DNA of 64,000 bases from Fuscovulum ytuae (GTDB lineage: Bacteria; Pseudomonadota; Alphaproteobacteria; Rhodobacterales; Rhodobacteraceae): positions 1,520,001 to 1,584,000 of the forward strand of contig NZ_CP124535.1 in the NCBI RefSeq assembly GCF_029953595.1, given 5' to 3'. A program made the translations under genes and the position numbers. This document shows positions 62,877 to 64,000 of the stretch, in pieces. The notes under the pieces were generated by a model. That model was not told where the DNA came from. It did not search any database and saw only the letters and a list, made by a program, of their open reading frames with translations. Every line of letters begins with the position of its first letter. The first letter of the stretch is position 1.

Positions 62877-64000
62877 ATGACCGCGCAACCCGCCTCCCTC
62901 TCGCCCGCCCCGCAATCTCAGGCAGCCCCGTCCGAGGCCCCCGTCCTGCACGCCCCTGCCCCTTCGGTCACGCCTCCGCCGCAACCCAAGACCCTTGCCG
63001 ATACCGGGCTGTCGCCCGTCCTGTTGCGCGACCTCTTGCTCAAGACCATCTTCCGCACGAACAAGGAACATGTCTCCGACCTCGCGCGGGTGATCTGCCT
63101 GCCGGTCACGCTGATCCAAGAACTCATCGACCTCGCCCGCACCCAGCGTTTCATCGAAGCGACGGGCACGCTGCACGCCACATCGGGCAGCGAAATGGGC
63201 TATCAACTCACCGATGCAGGCAAGGCCCGCGCGCTGGATGCCCTGTCGCAATCGGAATATTACGGCGCGGCCCCCGTGCCGCTGGAAGCCTATAAGGAAC
63301 AGGTCAAACGCCAATCGATCCGCAACATCACCCTGACCCGTCAGGAATTAATGAAGGGGATGGGCCATCTGATCCTGCCGCCCGACCTAATCGACAATCT
63401 GGGTCCCGCCGTTACCTCGGGTCGGTCGATCCTGATGTATGGCCCCCCCGGCAACGGGAAGTCCTCCATCTCGAACGGCATCCGCGACGCGCTTGGCGAC
63501 AAGATCTTCGTCCCCCGCGCCATCGAATATGCGGGCCAGATCATCACGGTCTATGACCCCATCGTCCATTCCGCCGCGGAAGAGCAGCAGGACGATCCGA
63601 ATTCCATCCGCCGCTCTGCCAACCGCTTCGATGCCCGCTATGTGCGCTGCGAACGCCCCACCGTCATCACCGGCGGCGAACTGACGCTCGACATGCTCGA
63701 CCTCAAATACAACCCCACCGCGCGGACCTATACGGCCTCCCTGCAACTCAAGGCCACGGGGGGCATCTTCATCATCGACGACTTGGGTCGCCAGCAGGAA
63801 CCGCCGCAAAAGATCGTCAACCGCTGGATCGTGCCGCTGGAAGAAAGCCGCGACATCCTTGCCCTGCAATCGGGCGAGAAATTCACCGTCCCCTTCGATA
63901 CGCTGGTGATCTTTTCCACCAACTTCCACCCGAACGAGATTTTCGACGGCGCGGCCCTGCGGCGGATCTTCTTCAAGATCAAGATCGACGGCCCCAATCA
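62877..64000 (+). CDS. AAA-type ATPase of the Tad locus (3' end cut)
   Basis: Open from ATG 62877 to the window edge, 374 codons visible. A Pro/Ala-rich N-terminus (1-40) is followed by a small helical, winged-helix-like region (about 45-130: LSPVLLRDLLLKTIFRTNKEHVSDLARVICLPVTLIQELIDLARTQRF), then an ATPase domain with Walker A YGPPGNGKSS, Walker B GGIFIIDDLG and a sensor-like FSTNFHPNEIF. It is not one of the standard Tad proteins. It follows tadV by 62 bp. Its role in pilus control is inferred from position. Confidence 0.8.
   Translation, partial: MTAQPASLSPAPQSQAAPSEAPVLHAPAPSVTPPPQPKTLADTGLSPVLLRDLLLKTIFRTNKEHVSDLARVICLPVTLIQELIDLARTQRFIEATGTLHATSGSEMGYQLTDAGKARALDALSQSEYYGAAPVPLEAYKEQVKRQSIRNITLTRQELMKGMGHLILPPDLIDNLGPAVTSGRSILMYGPPGNGKSSISNGIRDALGDKIFVPRAIEYAGQIITVYDPIVHSAAEEQQDDPNSIRRSANRFDARYVRCERPTVITGGELTLDMLDLKYNPTARTYTASLQLKATGGIFIIDDLGRQQEPPQKIVNRWIVPLEESRDILALQSGEKFTVPFDTLVIFSTNFHPNEIFDGAALRRIFFKIKIDGPN

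Overview
This 64 kb window is from the chromosome of an alphaproteobacterium of the Rhodobacteraceae (order Rhodobacterales). Evidence: high GC with strong third-position G/C bias; lysC-ptsP adjacency; a propionyl-CoA carboxylase / methylmalonyl-CoA mutase locus next to a PccR-type (ScfR family) regulator; a choXWV-betIBA choline cluster; bioMNY; a trifunctional-free PutA paired with a divergent Lrp-type PutR; and a tad pilus operon of the rhodobacterial layout. The genus cannot be fixed from sequence alone. No insertion sequence, prophage, CRISPR array or rRNA operon was seen; there is one tRNA gene, Leu(TAA).

Layout. 1-4.4 kb: 3' part of a betaine/homocysteine methyltransferase gene, lysC, ptsP. 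4.4-16.2 kb: methylmalonyl-CoA mutase, pccA and pccB on the minus strand with several small secreted or lipoprotein genes between them, then a small-protein and MFS efflux pair, then pccR. Paired TTTGCAAA-type sites lie before pccR and, in weaker form, before pccB. 16.2-17.2 kb: a YdcH-like protein and a secreted thermonuclease whose upstream region holds an exact CtrA-type site. 17.3-25.0 kb: choline to glycine betaine. betI, betB, a PLP dehydratase gene and betA run leftward; choX, choW and choV (choline ABC importer) run rightward; a BetI-like palindrome sits between them. 25-31.3 kb: topA, dprA, gabT. 31.4-36.9 kb: bioMNY biotin importer facing an aroQ / aldolase / acyl-CoA ligase / thiolase operon. 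37-42.3 kb: metF and metR, a Zur-type box in front of a COG0523 zinc GTPase and its small partner, an inositol monophosphatase, and a rhomboid protease. 42.5-50.9 kb: putA/putR, a formamidase-like amidase, tRNA-Leu, a succinyl-CoA:3-ketoacid CoA-transferase pair, a small GNAT protein and a lytic transglycosylase. 51.2-64 kb: three Flp-type pilin genes followed by cpaB, cpaC, an OmpA-type lipoprotein, cpaE, cpaF, tadB, tadC, tadD, a TPR lipoprotein, the prepilin peptidase and an AAA ATPase cut by the window end.

How they fit together. Several blocks serve assimilation of small organic nutrients: propionyl-CoA through methylmalonyl-CoA to succinyl-CoA, choline to glycine betaine (with betaine as a methyl donor for methionine via the first gene and metF/metR), proline to glutamate, ketone bodies and GABA. 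Biotin uptake supports the biotin-dependent carboxylase.

Most unusual signals: (i) a family of short intergenic elements, six copies seen, nearly always oriented with the following gene; (ii) three consecutive AT-rich perfect hairpins between the CoA-transferase and GNAT genes; (iii) a tandem duplication of a pilin gene with its leader, whose proteins end in a 15-bp-repeat-encoded Gly/Ser/Thr tail; (iv) a biotin-linked ligase/thiolase operon in which the thiolase appears to lack its second catalytic cysteine; and (v) a winged-helix-like plus AAA ATPase attached to the tad operon.
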